Shown piece after piece: positions 8,081 to 16,981 of a DNA stretch of 64,000 nt. The stretch is from Yoonia maritima (GTDB taxonomy: Bacteria > Pseudomonadota > Alphaproteobacteria > Rhodobacterales > Rhodobacteraceae): contig NZ_PKFN01000007.1 of NCBI RefSeq assembly GCF_002933395.1, positions 1-64,000 of the forward strand, in the 5' to 3' direction. Every line of letters starts with the position of its first letter. Within the stretch, counting starts at the first letter, position 1. The notes beneath the pieces were generated by a model. That model had not been told where the DNA came from. It did not search any database and saw only the letters and a list, made by a program, of their open reading frames with translations. The position numbers were made by a program, and so were the translations under genes.

Positions 8081-8986
8081 ATGACGCATTTTCTTGATAT
8101 CCACACGACGCCCGCAGAAGATCTGTATGAAATCATCCGTAATGGCCGCGCCATGAAAGACGCGCGTAAGGGCTTGCCCAAAGGGACCCTGGACGCGGAC
8201 CAACCGCTTGCCAATCACATGGTCGCGCTGATCTTTGAAAAGCCATCGACCCGTACCCGTGTGTCGTTCGATGTTGGGGTGCGCCAAATGGGTGGGCAGA
8301 CCATGGTTCTATCAGGCAGCGATATGCAGCTTGGGCACGGCGAAACCATCGCCGACACCGCCCGCGTGCTGTCGCGCTATGTTGACATGATCATGATCCG
8401 TACATTCGAGGAACAGACCCTGCTAGAGATGGCGGAATACGCGTCGGTTCCGGTGATCAACGGCCTGACAGATCGTACGCACCCGTGTCAGATCATGGCT
8501 GACATCATGACATTCGAGGAACACAGCGGCCCGATCAAAGGCAAGCGGGTGGTTTGGTCCGGTGACGGCAACAACGTGTTTGCCAGCTTTGCGCATGCCG
8601 CAAAACAGTTCGATTTTGACCTGGTGTTTACAGGGCCAGAAACGCTTGACCCTGAACCCGCGCTTGCTGGGCTTTATACAACAGAGCGTAACCCCGATAA
8701 GGCGGTGCAAGGCGCTGATCTTGTTGTGACCGATACGTGGGTATCTATGCACGACCCACAGTCTGCCCGTGAGCGTCGCCACAACCAACTGCGCGGTTAT
8801 CAGGTGAATGATGCTTTGATGGAGAAGGCCAAGGATGAAGCGTTATTTATGCACTGCCTACCAGCGCACCGTGACGACGAAGCAACAAGCAGCGTTATGG
8901 ACGGGAAACATTCGGTGATCTTTGATGAGGCGGAAAACCGTCTGCACGCTCAAAAGGCAATCATGCGCTACTGTTTGGGCAAGTAA
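8081..8986 (+). CDS. argF: Ornithine carbamoyltransferase
   Basis: ArgF joins ornithine and carbamoyl phosphate to give citrulline. The 301-residue protein has the carbamoyl-phosphate motif FEKPSTRTR near 53-61, HPCQIMAD near 133, the ornithine-side DTWVSM, and HCLPAHR near 262-268. Length is normal for the anabolic enzyme. It is the third gene of argD-acetyltransferase-argF and is followed by a strong bidirectional terminator. Confidence 0.96.
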   Translation: MTHFLDIHTTPAEDLYEIIRNGRAMKDARKGLPKGTLDADQPLANHMVALIFEKPSTRTRVSFDVGVRQMGGQTMVLSGSDMQLGHGETIADTARVLSRYVDMIMIRTFEEQTLLEMAEYASVPVINGLTDRTHPCQIMADIMTFEEHSGPIKGKRVVWSGDGNNVFASFAHAAKQFDFDLVFTGPETLDPEPALAGLYTTERNPDKAVQGADLVVTDTWVSMHDPQSARERRHNQLRGYQVNDALMEKAKDEALFMHCLPAHRDDEATSSVMDGKHSVIFDEAENRLHAQKAIMRYCLGK

Positions 8987-9006
8987 TCTTAAGTGACCAA
9001 CAAAAA

Positions 9007-9042
9007 GGGCCAATTCCTAATCAGGAATTGGCCCTTCTTTTT
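9007..9042. terminator. Bidirectional terminator between argF and pit
   Basis: A perfect 12-base-pair stem (9007-9018 with 9023-9034) has a four-base AATC loop. It is followed by TTCTTTTTT on the plus strand and preceded by AAAAA, which reads as TTTTT on the minus strand. It can end both argF and the convergent phosphate-transporter transcript. Confidence 0.92.
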
Positions 9043-9043
9043 T

Positions 9044-9066
9044 CGTAGGGTGGATTTTAATCCACC
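9044..9066. repeat. Dispersed palindromic repeat, copy 2
   Basis: CGTAG followed by the 18-bp palindrome GGTGGATT-TT-AATCCACC. It is identical to copy 4 at 13640-13662 and inverted relative to copies 1 and 3. It sits between the terminator and the stop of the Pit transporter. Confidence 0.85.
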
Positions 9067-9071
9067 GCACC

Positions 9072-10553
9072 TTAGACAAACGCGGCTTGTAGTCCCAAGA
9101 AGATGACAGCTGAAATCAACGCTGCTGCAGGCACTGTGATCACCCATGCTGCGATGATCGTCATAAAGTGTGACCGACGTACCAGCTTGCGGCGGCGGCG
9201 TTCTTCTGGGGCGATGCGCTTGGCTTCTGGGCGCTTGGCTGACGAATTGCGCACGCGGCGCTCTTCGTGCCATTCGCGGAAGAAACCAACGCCAAAGACG
9301 CCACCCACAGCGATGTGTGTTGATGATACAGGAAGGCCCAGCCAGCTTGCGATGATGACTGTGATCGCGGCTGATAGGGCGACGCAGTAAGCGCGCATCG
9401 GGTTTAGCTTGGTAATCTGGCTGCCGACCATGCGGATCAGCTTTGGTCCGAATAGGATCAGACCAAACGAGATCCCGAACGCGCCGATCACCATAACCCA
9501 TGTTGGAATATCTACTTTGCCGGCGAAAGTGCCAAAGCTTTCGGCGTGCACGATTGCGGCCAGTGGCCCAACGGCGTTGGCAACGTCATTGGCACCATGC
9601 GCGAATGACAACAGAGCTGCGGAAAGGATCAGCGGAATGTTGAATAGTACCTTCAAAGACCTGTTGCGGTTCTCAAGCCCTTCGGACTGACGGCGCACAA
9701 GCGGAGCAGACACGGCGTAGATGGTCGCACCCAAGACCAGACCAATCAGGCAAGCTGTGACTAGATCGATCTTTACGATCTTTTTAAGCCCCTTCATCGC
9801 GAGATACATTGAGAACACGCCGCCCATGATCCCGATCAGCACCGGCACCCAACGGCGGGCGGCTGCGATTTTATCGTCTTGGTAGATGATCGCGGATTTG
9901 ATGAAGGCAAGGAACGCAGCCGCAATAACGCCACCTAGAAGCGGTGAGATCACCCAGCTGGCCGCGATTGCACCCATCGTTGGCCAGTTCACGGCAGCAA
10001 AACCAGCGGCGGCGATACCGGCGCCCATCACGCCCCCAACAACCGAATGGGTCGTGGACACGGGCGCGCCGATCCAAGTCGCGAGGTTCACCCACAATGC
10101 GGATGAAATCAAAGCGGCCATCATTGCCCAGATAAAGATTTCGCTGCTTGCGACGCTTTCAGGGTCAATAATCCCTTTCGAGATGGTGGAAACCACGTCA
10201 CCACCGGCAAGCAATGCGCCTGCGCTTTCGCAAAGTGCGGCGATGACAATCGCGCCCCCCATGGTCAGCGCATTCGCCCCCACCGCAGGGCCCATGTTGT
10301 TGGCAACATCGTTTGCGCCGATGTTAACCGCCATATAGGCACCAAAGGCAGCCGCGGCGATGACGACATAAGACACTGAATCACCGCCGAAAAACAGCGT
10401 GCTTGCAAGTGCGGCTACGATAATAAAGGCGAGCGAAATGCCCAATCCCACCAAGGGTTTGCCTACGTATTGCGTTGCGTATTCGACTGCGCCGATACGG
10501 CCAAGATCGCGATCAAGCGTCTTCCATTGGTGCGATGGTTTTGATTCAGGCAT
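9072..10553 (-). CDS. Inorganic phosphate transporter, Pit family
   Basis: A 493-residue low-affinity phosphate/cation symporter of the PHO-4/Pit family. Both signature repeats are present: GANDVANNMGPAVGANALT in the N-terminal half and SFAHGANDVANAVGPLAAIV in the C-terminal half. Each is followed by hydrophobic spans, giving about ten membrane segments. A cytoplasmic basic stretch (about 440-465, EERRVRNSSAKRPEAKRIAPEERRRRK) lies between the last spans, longer than in E. coli PitA. The ATG at 10553 is the first of the frame. No PhoU-like partner is adjacent. Confidence 0.93.
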   Translation of the reverse strand: MPESKPSHQWKTLDRDLGRIGAVEYATQYVGKPLVGLGISLAFIIVAALASTLFFGGDSVSYVVIAAAAFGAYMAVNIGANDVANNMGPAVGANALTMGGAIVIAALCESAGALLAGGDVVSTISKGIIDPESVASSEIFIWAMMAALISSALWVNLATWIGAPVSTTHSVVGGVMGAGIAAAGFAAVNWPTMGAIAASWVISPLLGGVIAAAFLAFIKSAIIYQDDKIAAARRWVPVLIGIMGGVFSMYLAMKGLKKIVKIDLVTACLIGLVLGATIYAVSAPLVRRQSEGLENRNRSLKVLFNIPLILSAALLSFAHGANDVANAVGPLAAIVHAESFGTFAGKVDIPTWVMVIGAFGISFGLILFGPKLIRMVGSQITKLNPMRAYCVALSAAITVIIASWLGLPVSSTHIAVGGVFGVGFFREWHEERRVRNSSAKRPEAKRIAPEERRRRKLVRRSHFMTIIAAWVITVPAAALISAVIFLGLQAAFV

Positions 10554-10629
10554 TGTGTCCCTCGGTTTTGAATTGGGCCGGGGGTAACGTTATTGGGGTG
10601 ATGTCACAATATGTTTATAAAGTTATGCC

Positions 10630-11091
10630 TTAGACCGCAAAGTCACTGAGGACCTGCTGCAAGCCAGGTTCATCAACCAATTCCGCAGCCCGTGATGGTG
10701 ACGCCCACATGCGATCACGCCGCTCTGCTTCGGGGTAGGTTTTCGATAGCTTTTTGACCTTAAACGGAAAGACTTTAACTTCGCAGGGAATGACCGTGCC
10801 GTTGTCGAAACGCTTTTCTCCGATGAACGATTGCACGGCGGTTTCGTCGGGTGACGCTTTTTTCACGCCGCCTTCTTCCCATGCTTCTTGCTTGGCGGCT
10901 TCGACTGCGGACAGCCCGTCGATGGGCCAGCCTTTTGGCAAGATCCAACGCCCGCTTGAACTGCTGACAAGCAGCACCTCTGTGCCGGCGTCACCTTCGC
11001 GGTGGCACAGGGCTGCGACCTGCAAAGCAGGCGGTCGTTTAAAGAGCGGACGCAATGCGCCCTGCCACAGGGTGTTCAACATGGAAGTCAT
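10630..11091 (-). CDS. NUDIX hydrolase
   Basis: A 153-residue NUDIX protein. The Nudix box begins after WILPKGWPIDG and runs through SAVEAAKQEAWEEGG. The catalytic glutamates of the EAWEEGG stretch are present, but the usual arginine of REUXEE is replaced by Gln. The preceding PKG and the short size resemble the diphosphoinositol polyphosphate / diadenosine polyphosphate-type group, so a nucleoside or inositol polyphosphate substrate is plausible but not shown. It lies between hrpB and the phosphate transporter and is transcribed in their direction. Confidence 0.87.
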   Translation of the reverse strand: MTSMLNTLWQGALRPLFKRPPALQVAALCHREGDAGTEVLLVSSSSGRWILPKGWPIDGLSAVEAAKQEAWEEGGVKKASPDETAVQSFIGEKRFDNGTVIPCEVKVFPFKVKKLSKTYPEAERRDRMWASPSRAAELVDEPGLQQVLSDFAV

Positions 11092-11162
11092 CGTCTGCCT
11101 GCCAATAGTCTTGTTTTATTGACCTTTTATTAACACGCGCTGATTCGGAATGCAAATCACCC

Positions 11163-13568
11163 TCATGTGCCGCGCGGTTTTGCGCGCAAAGTGGGGTCCG
11201 CTTGGGTCGGGTCTTCGGGCCAAGGGTGGCGTGGATAGCGACCGCGCATGTCGCGCCGGACATCGGCATATGATGACGCCCAAAAGCCAACGATGTCTTG
11301 GGTGACTTGGACCGGTTTTTGACCCGGAGAGAGAAGCGTCACGCGAAGCGGGGTTTTCCCCACGGTTGGGTGTTTGGTGACACCGAACATTTCTTGTAGG
11401 CGCAGCGTAATGCCGGGTGCTTCTCCGTCGTAGTCGATTGGTATTTTGCGCCCAAGTGGTGTTTCGAAATGCGCAGGCGCAGCTTGGTCAAGCCGCTGCA
11501 TCTGGTTCCAATCTAGCATGCCGCGAAGGGCTGGTAGCAGATCAAACGATTTCCAATCAGCAGTGCTGCGCACCCCACTTAGGTGGGGCAAAAGCCATGT
11601 TTCTAGCCTATTCATCAGCGCATCTTCATCCATCGCTGGCAGATCATCAAGTAACGCGACCCTCGCACGGAACCGGTTCGCAGCCGCGTTCGGGCGCAGG
11701 CCCAGTTGCCGTATGCCATCTAGCATTGCGACGGCTACTGCATCGTCGGGCGGATCCGACCAGTTGCGGTCAGCTAACACCAATGCGCCTAGCCGTTCTT
11801 GTTTACGCGTCAGCACCCGGCCTTCGCGGCGGGACCACGTGCAAACATCAGCCCATTTGATTTGGTCGCCAAAGGTCTCGCGCAGTTCGCTGTCAGTAAT
11901 GGCAACGGCTTGTCTAATGCGCGCCTCGCGGTTGTCGCCATCCAGATCGGTCGCAACAATCAGGCGTTGCCCAGCGAGAGGATCACTTGCATCCAACACA
12001 GCACCCTTGCCACCGGACAAGACGTAGCGCGGGTCATCGCCCTTGCGGCGCAGCCCGATGCGATCAGGATAGGCCAGTGCGGCCATGCAGGCCAGCGACA
12101 TTGGTGCAGCCTTAGGCAACCCTTTGGATAGGCGCGGTATTTCAGATTTGATCTGTGAAAGGGCCGCATGGTTCACTTGGCCCGGCCCATCATAGCGGCG
12201 GTTCAGTGCGGTGATCCGAAGCGACAGATCACTGGATGCACCGCGCAAAGGATCGCGTGCAGCAAGGAGAGCAGCCAGCGGTGCCGCCTGTGTGCCGGCG
12301 ATTTGTAGCATATGGGCAAGGCGAGGGTGCAGCGGTAGTGCCGCCAGCGCACGCCCATGCGCGGTGATCCGTAGGTCAGCATCCAACGCGCCAAGCCCCT
12401 GTAGAAGGGAACGCGCCTCGGCCAAGGCGCATTCGGGTGGGGGTGTTAGGAAGAGCAGATCGTCACTGCCCCATGTCGCAATTTCAAGTGCGAGGCTGGA
12501 AAGGTCGGCGGCTTCGATTTCGGCTGGGGCGAAAGCGGGCAGGGCGCCTTCTTCGCCTTTGGTCCAAAGGCAATACGCATCGCCGGGGGCGACGCGGCCC
12601 GCACGGCCTGCGCGTTGGGTGGCCTCGGCGCGGCTGACGCGTTCGGTAACAAGGCGGGACATGCCTGAACCGGGGTCAAATCGTGCGCGACGGGATTTGC
12701 CTGCATCCACGACCACGCGGATGTCTTCGATGGTGAGCGAGGTTTCAGCGATGGAAGTCGACAGCACGATTTTGCGTCCCGATTTCACGTGGGCAATGGC
12801 GGCGCGTTGGTCTTTGAACGGCAAGGCGCCGTAAAGGGGGCGGATCTGACAATCCTCGGGCAAACGGCCTGACAGGTTTTGCGCGACGCGTCGAATTTCA
12901 CCTTCGCCGGGCAGGAATACGAGCATCCCGCCGCTGGTCTCATGCGCGGCTTTGACGATCAGGTCCGCTGTCGCAGCCTCAAGCCGGGTTCCTTTGGGCA
13001 GGGATTTGTCGAGATGGTGGGTGGTGACCGGGAATGACCGACCCTCAGAAGTCATGATAGGCGCGTTGTCGAGCAGGGCGGCAACTGGTGCTGCGTCTAG
13101 GGTTGCGGACATGACCACAACGATGAGGTCAGGTCGCAAAACCTGACGCGATTCCCATGCAAGCGCGAGTCCAAGGTCGGCGTTTAAGGACCGTTCGTGG
13201 AATTCGTCAAAGATGATCGCGCCGACCCCGGTCAGATCAGGATCAGACTGGATCATGCGGGTCAGGATGCCTTCGGTCACGACCTCGATTTTGCTACCCG
13301 CCTTGCTGTCGCCACGCATACGGTAACCGACCGTCTGGCCCGGTTTTTCGTCCAACCCTTCTGCCAAGCGTTCGGCAGCTGCACGCGCGGCCAGTCGGCG
13401 GGGTTCTAGCATGATGATCTTGCCGTCCGTGAGATCAGCCTTGAGCATAGCCAGCGGGACACGTGTGGTCTTACCTGCACCCGGCGGGGCTTGCAGTACT
13501 GCACAGCCTTGGGCGCGGATGGCGGTGATCAGTTCGGGTAAGATGGGATCAATAGGAAGGGTAGTCAT
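11163..13568 (-). CDS. hrpB: ATP-dependent RNA helicase HrpB
   Basis: HrpB is a DEAH-family helicase of unknown cellular target, usually about 800-820 residues; this one is 801. Visible motifs: APPGAGKTTRVPL (motif I) near 30-42, DEFHERSLNADLGLALAW (motif II), VVMSATLD (III), STSIAETSLTIEDIRVVVDAG (V) and QRAGRAGRVAPG (VI). The C-terminal HrpB-specific domain ends with ADPTLRAKPRGT. I prefer the ATG at 13568, which opens MTTLPIDPILPEL as in the family. An in-frame ATG at 13586 is possible. Neither has a strong ribosome site, and a palindromic repeat lies just upstream. Confidence 0.93.
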   Translation of the reverse strand: MTTLPIDPILPELITAIRAQGCAVLQAPPGAGKTTRVPLAMLKADLTDGKIIMLEPRRLAARAAAERLAEGLDEKPGQTVGYRMRGDSKAGSKIEVVTEGILTRMIQSDPDLTGVGAIIFDEFHERSLNADLGLALAWESRQVLRPDLIVVVMSATLDAAPVAALLDNAPIMTSEGRSFPVTTHHLDKSLPKGTRLEAATADLIVKAAHETSGGMLVFLPGEGEIRRVAQNLSGRLPEDCQIRPLYGALPFKDQRAAIAHVKSGRKIVLSTSIAETSLTIEDIRVVVDAGKSRRARFDPGSGMSRLVTERVSRAEATQRAGRAGRVAPGDAYCLWTKGEEGALPAFAPAEIEAADLSSLALEIATWGSDDLLFLTPPPECALAEARSLLQGLGALDADLRITAHGRALAALPLHPRLAHMLQIAGTQAAPLAALLAARDPLRGASSDLSLRITALNRRYDGPGQVNHAALSQIKSEIPRLSKGLPKAAPMSLACMAALAYPDRIGLRRKGDDPRYVLSGGKGAVLDASDPLAGQRLIVATDLDGDNREARIRQAVAITDSELRETFGDQIKWADVCTWSRREGRVLTRKQERLGALVLADRNWSDPPDDAVAVAMLDGIRQLGLRPNAAANRFRARVALLDDLPAMDEDALMNRLETWLLPHLSGVRSTADWKSFDLLPALRGMLDWNQMQRLDQAAPAHFETPLGRKIPIDYDGEAPGITLRLQEMFGVTKHPTVGKTPLRVTLLSPGQKPVQVTQDIVGFWASSYADVRRDMRGRYPRHPWPEDPTQADPTLRAKPRGT

Positions 13569-13594
13569 GGCCAGTGTCTGGGCCATTCAAGAGG

Positions 13595-13617
13595 GGTGGG
13601 TCAAGACCCACCCTACG
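13595..13617. repeat. Dispersed palindromic repeat, copy 3
   Basis: GGTGGGTC-AA-GACCCACC followed by CTACG. It lies directly upstream of hrpB and in inverted orientation to copy 4, 23 bp away. Base changes relative to copy 1 are compensated on both arms. Confidence 0.8.
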
Positions 13618-13639
13618 GGCGTCGCGTTTGTCGAGGCGT

Positions 13640-13662
13640 CGTAGGGTGGATTTTAATCCACC
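13640..13662. repeat. Dispersed palindromic repeat, copy 4
   Basis: CGTAG plus GGTGGATT-TT-AATCCACC, identical over 23 bases to copy 2. It lies between the hrpB start and the rpmB terminator. Confidence 0.85.
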
Positions 13663-13673
13663 CCTGCAAACAG

Positions 13674-13705
13674 AAAAACCCGGCAGCCAAAAGGCAACCG
13701 GGTTT
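13674..13705 (-). terminator. Terminator of rpmB
   Basis: On the minus strand AAACCCGG-T-TGCC pairs with GGC-T-GCCGGGTTT around a TTTT loop and runs into TTTCTG. It is 25 bp beyond the rpmB stop. Confidence 0.75.
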
Positions 13706-13729
13706 CATAAACTCTAAAAAGAGAATCGC

Positions 13730-14014
13730 TTAAGCAGCAGTTGCTTTTGAGATTTCTTTTTTCACTTTCAGTGCGTCTGCAGAAAGCTCAGCATCTTTGG
13801 CTTTCGCCATGAACGCGTCCAGACCACCGCGGTGATCAACGGTGCGCAGAGCAGCGTTAGAGATTTTGAACTTGAACGAACGGCCAAGCACGTCAGACTG
13901 CAGTGTAACGTCTTGCAGGTTTGGCAGGAACCGACGGCGTGTGCGGTTCTTAGCGTGGCTTACGTTGTTGCCCGACATCGGGCCTTTTCCGGTCAATTCG
14001 CAACGGCGCGACAT
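13730..14014 (-). CDS. rpmB: 50S ribosomal protein L28
   Basis: A 94-residue L28 protein of the large ribosomal subunit. The opening [34 protein letters not shown] is the invariant L28 signature, and the C-terminal helix [20 protein letters not shown] matches alphaproteobacterial versions. It lacks the N-terminal cysteine pairs of zinc-type L28. It is transcribed alone (221 bp to meaB) with its own terminator. Confidence 0.97.
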   Translation of the reverse strand: MSRRCELTGKGPMSGNNVSHAKNRTRRRFLPNLQDVTLQSDVLGRSFKFKISNAALRTVDHRGGLDAFMAKAKDAELSADALKVKKEISKATAA

Positions 14015-14235
14015 GAGCTGTTCCTTGTACTGTGGACATCACCAAACCAGATGTTTGGGCGTCCTGTCATAGGGGTGATGGCCCCACCAAGGCAGGGTCG
14101 TGAATAAGATTAGCGCCAGATAGGCGGATTCCTTAGACCCGTCAACCCGATTTGCCATCGCTGGCCGATCAATTCGCCCAACTGGGTGCCATTTATTGTG
14201 CCTGCGAATAGTTGGTCAAAGGTTTGTTGGCCTAC

Positions 14236-15237
14236 TTAGCTTCTACGAAAACGCGAAAGCACTGTTTCGGCGGCCATAGCAGGGGTTGTTTTGCCGGTGG
14301 CGACATCGTTTTGCGCAATTTGCATTTGCTCTTTGGTTTGTGGATCATCCAGCAAAAGTTGGAGCAGCCCTTGGTGGACGTCTTCTTTGAACCAATAGCT
14401 GGCTTGGTCTTTGCGGGTTTGGTCCCAAATGCCGGTTTCGCGTCGCCAGTCACGCAGGGTTTTTATTTCGTCCCATGCGGTCTCGAGCCCGACGATTTCA
14501 AGTGCGGATACGGTCAGCGCTTTGGGAAACCCTTCTGGGTCTTGGGGGCGTTTGCGCAGTAGCCGCAGTGCCCCGGCATAATCGGCACGGGTCCGGGTTG
14601 CTTGTGCCTTTAGGTCTCCGTCTGCTTTGTTCACGAGGATCACGTCGGCCATTTCCATGATGCCGCGTTTGACGCCTTGTAATTCGTCCCCGCCAGCTGG
14701 TGCCAAAAGCAAAAGGAAGAGGTCGGACATCTGCGCCACAACCGTTTCTGATTGCCCAACACCCACAGTTTCGATCAGTACCACGTCGTATCCTGCGGCC
14801 TCGCAAAGCGCGACGGCTTCTCGGGTGCGGCGGGCCACACCGCCAAGTTGGGTTTGGCTGGGGGAGGGGCGGATAAACGCATTGGGGTCGCGGGCAAGAT
14901 GATCCATCCGGGTTTTGTCACCCAAGATCGAACCGCCAGACCGGGCAGAGGATGGGTCGACTGCAAGAACGGCCACCCGCAGCCCTTGGCCCGTCAGCAT
15001 TAACCCAAAGCTTTCGATGAATGTCGATTTCCCGACGCCGGGCGTACCCGACAGACCGATGCGCATGGCTTGGCGGTCGGTGCCAAGCAGCGTGAGAAGT
15101 TCAAGCGCTTGGGTCCGATGGTCAGCGCGTCCGCTTTCGACCAGGGTAATCGCGCGGGCCAATGCACGGCGGTCGCCAGTGCGAACGCCCTCGGCGAGGG
15201 CAGTGATATCAATTTTCTTGCTCATGCTTGCATTCAT
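14236..15237 (-). CDS. meaB: Methylmalonyl-CoA mutase-associated GTPase MeaB
   Basis: MeaB (ArgK/MeaB family G3E GTPase) protects and reloads adenosylcobalamin in methylmalonyl-CoA mutase. The 333-residue protein has the P-loop [10 protein letters not shown] near 64-73, [19 protein letters not shown] (the switch region typical of MeaB), [12 protein letters not shown], and the base-recognition motif NKADGD. The mutase subunits are not in this window. Two in-frame starts, 15237 and 15225 (MSKKIDI), are both possible and neither has a clear ribosome site. Confidence 0.93.
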   Translation of the reverse strand: MNASMSKKIDITALAEGVRTGDRRALARAITLVESGRADHRTQALELLTLLGTDRQAMRIGLSGTPGVGKSTFIESFGLMLTGQGLRVAVLAVDPSSARSGGSILGDKTRMDHLARDPNAFIRPSPSQTQLGGVARRTREAVALCEAAGYDVVLIETVGVGQSETVVAQMSDLFLLLLAPAGGDELQGVKRGIMEMADVILVNKADGDLKAQATRTRADYAGALRLLRKRPQDPEGFPKALTVSALEIVGLETAWDEIKTLRDWRRETGIWDQTRKDQASYWFKEDVHQGLLQLLLDDPQTKEQMQIAQNDVATGKTTPAMAAETVLSRFRRS

Positions 15238-15363
15238 ATCGGGCAGGTGGCGGCTGTCTAGTGGCTTAGGGTCGCAAGCCAGAGTGGGTCAATAAGTGTT
15301 GCGATATGTGGGGCTTTGATATTGAACCTTATGAAAGCAGAATTGGTTTAAGGTCAGGATTGC

Positions 15364-16044
15364 ATGTTTGGTAACGATACGGTGGTGTTCCAGTTCGCGG
15401 GGCCTTTTGGCGTGCGGGTGGATGTGGGGCAGTCTTTGGCGATGCTCGTTTTATTCATCGTCGTGCTGTCGGGTGGCAATTTGGTAGGCAGCCTGATTTT
15501 TGCGACGATGCTCGTGCTTGCGATATCTTTACATGAATTCGGCCACGCGTGGGCTTGCATCGTTCAAGGCATACCTGTGCGACGCGTTATGCTGTACGGC
15601 GGTGGCGGCTTTTGCGAGCCTGCCCGGTCAACGACGCGCTATCAAAGCGAGCTGATCATCGCGATGGGACCAATTGTGAACCTTGCGCTTTGGGCGCTGT
15701 GTTCGATTGCGGTCAAAATGATTTGGAGCGCAGAGGCTTTGCCATCTGAGGCGATGAGGCAGTTTGCGTCTTATCTGTATATGTTTGGGTTCCTGAACTT
15801 GTCGCTATTCATATTTAACCTGATCCCAGTGCAGCCTTTGGATGGTGGCAAGTTGCTCCATCTGCTTTTGCTGCGGTTCCTAAAGCCCGGCGTGGCACAT
15901 CGGACAGCTGGCGTTATTGGCTTGGTGATGGCTATCGCTTGGATACCTGCGATGATCTTTGTTTATGCCACTTATGGCTGGGTGCTGTTCTTTATGCCCT
16001 CGATCCCGTCGCATTACCGTATGGCGCGCGGGCAGTTGGCCTGA
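15364..16044 (+). CDS. Site-2 protease family (M50) metalloprotease
   Basis: A 226-residue membrane metalloprotease. The zinc motif HEFGH is at residues 57-61 inside a hydrophobic helix, and the third ligand motif NLIPVQPLDGGKLL lies near 155-168, both as in S2P/SpoIVFB-like M50 proteases. There are about five to six spans and no PDZ or CBS domain. The substrate is unknown. It ends in TGATG, so its stop overlaps the ATG of the following phosphatase and translation is probably coupled. Confidence 0.9.
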   Translation: MFGNDTVVFQFAGPFGVRVDVGQSLAMLVLFIVVLSGGNLVGSLIFATMLVLAISLHEFGHAWACIVQGIPVRRVMLYGGGGFCEPARSTTRYQSELIIAMGPIVNLALWALCSIAVKMIWSAEALPSEAMRQFASYLYMFGFLNLSLFIFNLIPVQPLDGGKLLHLLLLRFLKPGVAHRTAGVIGLVMAIAWIPAMIFVYATYGWVLFFMPSIPSHYRMARGQLA

Positions 16045-16475
16045 TGCGTGTTTTGTTCGTATGCTTGGGGAATATCTGTCGGTCGCCTGCGGCCGAAGGC
16101 GTTGTGCGTGCCATGGCGCCGCAACTAACGCTTGATAGTGCAGGAACCGGGGGCTGGCATGTTGGTGATCCGCCTTATGGTCCGATGCAAGACGCGGCAG
16201 GGCAGCGTGGGTATGACCTTAGCCCGCTGCGGGCACGCCAATTCACGGCGGCGGATTTCGATGCGTTTGATCTGATCGTCGCGATGGATCGGCAGAACAG
16301 GGCAGACATTGAACGGCTTCGGCCCAGTGGAAACAACACGCCTGTGCGCCTGATGGCGGCCCAAAACGTGCCTGATCCGTATTACACCCGTGATTTTGAC
16401 GGGTGTCTTGATATTATCGAAGATGCCGCGCGGATTATGCTACGGGAACACAGACTTGAGACGCCATCTCGGTGA
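16044..16475 (+). CDS. Low-molecular-weight protein-tyrosine phosphatase
   Basis: A 143-residue phosphatase with the P-loop CLGNICRS (Cys7, Arg13) right after the first strand and the general-acid loop DPYYTRDFDGC near 113-123. This is the classical LMW-PTP arrangement, acting on phosphotyrosine in the cytoplasm. The start ATG at 16044 overlaps the TGA of the M50 gene. Its final 41 bp overlap the 3' end of the convergent lipoprotein gene. Confidence 0.92.
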   Translation: MRVLFVCLGNICRSPAAEGVVRAMAPQLTLDSAGTGGWHVGDPPYGPMQDAAGQRGYDLSPLRARQFTAADFDAFDLIVAMDRQNRADIERLRPSGNNTPVRLMAAQNVPDPYYTRDFDGCLDIIEDAARIMLREHRLETPSR

Positions 16476-16770
16476 AGCCTTTGTAGCGTTTCCAGAATGC
16501 TTCTGAGCTGGGGTTCTCTGATTGACGGGTGTCTTGGGCAAGTTGCGGTTCTGTAAAGAACGCCACCGCGCGGGATTGATCACGGCCCGAAAGCGTTTGG
16601 TTTGCCACACCCTGCACGCAGCCACATAGTGCAGGCGACGCCGCCTTACGATCCGCGGCCATGCAGGCCTGACTGATAGGGCCTGTCGCACTGGGAACGC
16701 CACTCGAACGGCTATCGCCGCCGCAAGACGCCAAACAAGCCAAAGCCCCGACTAAAAATAAATACCGCAT
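16435..16770 (-). CDS. Small lipoprotein, conserved hypothetical
   Basis: A 111-residue protein with a lipoprotein signal: MRYLFLVGALACLASCGGDS, lipobox L-A-S-C with Cys at 16. The mature part has four further cysteines (in QACMA, ALCGCV and SQVCV) that could form two disulfides in the periplasm. Similar small lipoproteins occur in Rhodobacteraceae, sometimes carrying an 'arginine transporter' label that I consider unsupported. GAGAGG before the ATG at 16770 fixes the start. Confidence 0.75.
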   Translation of the reverse strand: MRYLFLVGALACLASCGGDSRSSGVPSATGPISQACMAADRKAASPALCGCVQGVANQTLSGRDQSRAVAFFTEPQLAQDTRQSENPSSEAFWKRYKGFTEMASQVCVPVA

Positions 16771-16981
16771 ATTGCCTCTCTCTGGCCGCTGTCTGCGCAG
16801 ACGGTCCGACTGATGATGCCCTCGGGACAGATTATGGCGAGGGAAGGGGCGCGATGCAATTGGGGAATGTGGTGGCGGGCTGCAGCAATGGGATCGTGTT
16901 CGGATCATGAGTGTTAGTTTCAGGCTTGCATTGGTTGCATCGTGATGATTGCATTAAATAAATTTACTCAGGAATTTTCTA

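Noticed and set aside
9886..10338. A 150-codon plus-strand frame opposite the Pit transporter
   Set aside because: Repetitive Ala/Pro/Ile composition that mirrors transmembrane helices; no ribosome site.
12211..12834. A 207-codon plus-strand frame inside hrpB
   Set aside because: Ser/Arg/Ala-rich shadow of a clear helicase gene.
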